A DNA stretch of 64,000 nucleotides from Algibacter pacificus (lineage in GTDB: Bacteria; Bacteroidota; Bacteroidia; Flavobacteriales; Flavobacteriaceae), in contig NZ_VOGY01000007.1 of assembly GCF_008033385.1 (NCBI RefSeq), positions 219,195 to 283,194 of the forward strand, in the 5' to 3' direction. The position numbers were made by a program, and so were the translations under genes. This document shows, one piece after another, positions 62,126 to 64,000 of the stretch (the first letter of the stretch is position 1; every line of letters begins with the position of its first letter). The notes under the pieces were generated by a model. That model worked only from the letters and a program-made list of their open reading frames with translations. It had not been told where the DNA came from and made no database searches.

Positions 62126-63028
62126 ATGAATTTACAACCATTTTACAAGATCATATATCAGAAGCATATAAATTATATATTACGACATATAAATTTAGGT
62201 TTAAGTCCAATATTGACGGGTATAAAAATTCCTCCTTCAGGAACGATAACCTTAAAAACAGACTCTGGTCATATAAAATTAGCTACCAATCAAACGAGTT
62301 ACCTCACACAACTCCTTTTTTGGAATGGATATAAATCATTTGAATATTCGGAGATTTTCGAAAAACTTTCCAAAAACACAACGGTTTTTTTAGATATTGG
62401 GTCTAATATAGGTTACTATTCGCTTATAGCTGCAAAGTCCAACCCCAATATAAAAGTATATGCCTTTGAGCCTGCTATTGGCCCAAAGCATTACTTAAAT
62501 AAAAATATTGCACTAAATAATTTTCAAAATATAATAAAATCAATCAATTTGGCTTTAAGCAACCAAACAGGAATCATCGATTTTTATGAAGTAGAAAGCT
62601 TAAAATATAAAAACTTAAAATACAACCTATCTGGAGAAGGTAACGCTGGTACAAAAACAACCTCTCGCAATTTTATAAAAAACACGGTTACTGCCATAAC
62701 TTTAGAGCATTTTATAACTCAAGAAAACATAAACCAAATAGATTTAATAAAAATAGATACCGAAGGCACTGAAATCGATATCCTAAAATCTGGCGAACAC
62801 GCCATCAAACAATTTAAACCAATAATAATTTGTGAAACTTTATACAATACTATAGAAAACGAATTAGACCACTTCTTTAAAGGGCTAGGTTATGAATTTT
62901 ATAATCACACACCACAGGGTTTAAAAAAAGTGCCAACAATTGCAAGAACCATTGATAACGGTATTAGAAACTGCTTTTTTGTGCCTAAATCCAAATTAAA
63001 TTTAATATCCGAATTTATAATTAAATAG
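62126..63028 (+). CDS. FkbM-family SAM-dependent methyltransferase
   Basis: This 300-residue methyltransferase has SAM motif I TTVFLDIGSNIGYYSLIAA and KVYAFEPAIGPKHYLNKNIA. The FkbM motif IDLIKIDTEGTEIDILKSGE is followed by IIICETLY. Such enzymes O-methylate sugars in glycans, glycolipids or natural products. It is 2 bp before a GT2 glycosyltransferase gene, which suggests glycan decoration; the real acceptor is unknown. Confidence 0.9.
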   Translation: MNLQPFYKIIYQKHINYILRHINLGLSPILTGIKIPPSGTITLKTDSGHIKLATNQTSYLTQLLFWNGYKSFEYSEIFEKLSKNTTVFLDIGSNIGYYSLIAAKSNPNIKVYAFEPAIGPKHYLNKNIALNNFQNIIKSINLALSNQTGIIDFYEVESLKYKNLKYNLSGEGNAGTKTTSRNFIKNTVTAITLEHFITQENINQIDLIKIDTEGTEIDILKSGEHAIKQFKPIIICETLYNTIENELDHFFKGLGYEFYNHTPQGLKKVPTIARTIDNGIRNCFFVPKSKLNLISEFIIK

Positions 63029-63030
63029 TT

Positions 63031-63882
63031 TTGAATATACACATTGTTATTCCCGCACATAATGAAGAAAGCTCTATTGGTCTTACTTTAGAGTCTTTAG
63101 TAAACCAAACCCTTCTTCCTAAAAAAATTGTTGTTATAAATGATAATTCAAGCGATAACACAGAAAAAATTGTTCGTGACTTTACAGAAAAATATCCTTT
63201 TGTTACACTAATCAACAATCAATCTTCAAAAGCTCATTTACCAGGAACCAAGATTATAAATGCATTCTATAAAGGGTTTAATACTTTAGATCCAGATTAC
63301 GACGTGATATGTAAATTTGATGCCGATCTCATTTTCCCAAACCATTACCTACAACAATTATCAAGTCATTTCAACTCAAATCCAAAACTAGGTATGGCTG
63401 CAGGCTTTTGCTACATTAAAAAAAATAACGATTGGGTACTAGAAGACTTAACCAACAAAGACCATATAAGAGGCGCTCTAAAAGCATACAGAAAAGCTTG
63501 CTTTCTAGAAATAGGAAAACTAAAATCTTCAATGGGATGGGATACAGTAGATGAACTCTTAGCTAAATATTATGGTTGGGACATTCTTACTGATGAATCT
63601 TTACAAGTAAAACACCTAAAACCTACAGGTATAAGCTATAATAAAGCGTCTAAATACCTCCAAGGTGAAGCCATGTATAAAATGCGATACGGATTTACAA
63701 TAACCCTAATTTCAGCTATAAAATTAGCTTATAAAAAAAGAAGTCTCACTTTATTCAAGGATTATATTTCAGGATACTTCAAAGCGAAACGAGAAAACAT
63801 AACCCCCTTAGTAACCATAGACGAGGGTAAATATATTCGTAACCTACGCTGGCAAGGTATAAAAGGTAAATTCAAAATTTAA
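63031..63882 (+). CDS. Family 2 glycosyltransferase
   Basis: This 283-residue GT-A glycosyltransferase begins MNIHIVIPAHNEESSIGLTL and has IVVINDNSSDNTEKIVRD. The metal-binding D-x-D is in VICKFDADLIFPNHYLQQL. The catalytic-base region is GWDTVDELLAKYYGWD. It starts with TTG at 63031, 2 bp after the FkbM stop; no ATG or GTG precedes the GT2 signature in this frame. It probably adds a sugar in polysaccharide or glycolipid synthesis. No membrane helix is evident at the end. It is the last complete gene in the window. Confidence 0.92.
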   Translation: MNIHIVIPAHNEESSIGLTLESLVNQTLLPKKIVVINDNSSDNTEKIVRDFTEKYPFVTLINNQSSKAHLPGTKIINAFYKGFNTLDPDYDVICKFDADLIFPNHYLQQLSSHFNSNPKLGMAAGFCYIKKNNDWVLEDLTNKDHIRGALKAYRKACFLEIGKLKSSMGWDTVDELLAKYYGWDILTDESLQVKHLKPTGISYNKASKYLQGEAMYKMRYGFTITLISAIKLAYKKRSLTLFKDYISGYFKAKRENITPLVTIDEGKYIRNLRWQGIKGKFKI

Positions 63883-63911
63883 TGCACTAAAATAATTCCA
63901 TACATATCATG

Positions 63912-63960
63912 GCGGGTTTTTAAGAAAAATAAAAACCGCGCTATCCGTTATATCTTTTTA
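63912..63960 (+). repeat. Dispersed repeat fragment near the right edge
   Basis: GCGG-G-TTTTT (63912-63921) and AAAAACCGC (63931-63939) form a bulged stem, and CGCGCTATCCGTTATATCTT (from 63937) resembles the CGGGCTTTCCGCTATATCTT core of the full repeat at 38367-38518 with few changes. The rest of the element, if any, lies at or beyond the window edge. The remaining bases to 64000 show no gene. Confidence 0.45.
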
Positions 63961-64000
63961 CGAGTGTATTTACAACTGGCCAATAAATAATCGTGCTTAA

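Noticed and set aside
1..64000. CRISPR arrays, tRNA/rRNA genes, insertion sequences, prophage
   Set aside because: No regularly spaced direct repeats, no tRNA cloverleaf or rRNA sequence, and no transposase or phage genes were seen on either strand.

Overview
The window is a stretch of AT-rich chromosome from a member of the Flavobacteriaceae (Bacteroidota), probably marine. The evidence is the gliding/type IX secretion protein SprA, alternative complex III coupled to a caa3-type oxidase, a T9SS C-terminal sorting domain, a TonB-dependent receptor with an N-terminal carboxypeptidase-D-like domain, a fused HPRT-adenylate kinase, and many copies of the Bacteroidota -7 promoter box TAnnTTTG upstream of genes. 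There are no rRNA or tRNA genes, no CRISPR, no recognisable insertion sequence and no prophage. Most of the region is core chromosome, with a few accessory pieces.

Layout. 1-9671 (minus strand): sprA (cut by the left edge), ruvA and malic enzyme. 9856-18375: a sucrose-type utilisation locus. On the minus strand it has a TonB receptor, exported glutaredoxin, MFS sugar symporter, fructokinase and GH13_18 sugar phosphorylase; on the plus strand is a divergent LacI regulator, with two palindromic operators between regulator and receptor. 18479-21515: lipoprotein, queG, ruvB. 21650-33069: one minus-strand respiratory operon, actABCDEF-ctaC-ctaD, carrying electrons from quinol through ACIII to cytochrome c oxidase. 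33238-38269: SPOR protein, ferredoxin, Mrp/NifU-like Fe-S carriers, an outer-membrane barrel candidate, and the trmB-lysE-atl operon. 38367-41851: a dispersed repeat, a MurG-like glycosyltransferase, a PhoR/PhoB-like two-component pair and a tiny T9SS-targeted protein. 41993-49513: LuxE-like ligase, nitrilase-family amidase, Lys/Glu-rich coiled-coil protein, membrane-anchored MutS homologue, YugP-like peptidase and SDR/DUF2867 protein. 49592-55834: M3 peptidase, purE, purK, hpt-adk fusion and obgE. 55846-63960: a second repeat copy, an ECF sigma/anti-sigma pair, UbiA-like protein, gcvP, a KAS III homologue, FkbM methyltransferase, GT2 glycosyltransferase and a third repeat fragment at the right edge.

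How they work together. In the sucrose locus, the receptor should bring sugar across the outer membrane and the MFS symporter across the inner membrane. The phosphorylase would split it to glucose-1-phosphate and fructose, and the kinase would trap the fructose. The LacI protein probably represses the receptor operon through the twin operators. SprA is the translocon through which CTD-tagged proteins, such as the small one at 41510, are exported.

No gene-free gap exceeds 300 bases. The three largest are 38270-38549 (holds a repeat), 44509-44796 (nothing convincing seen) and 55835-56121 (repeat plus sigma-factor promoter). The most promising undescribed item is the short structured dispersed repeat (about 150 bp; ends GGGCGTTACC and GCGTTAGGG), present as one full copy and two degenerate copies.
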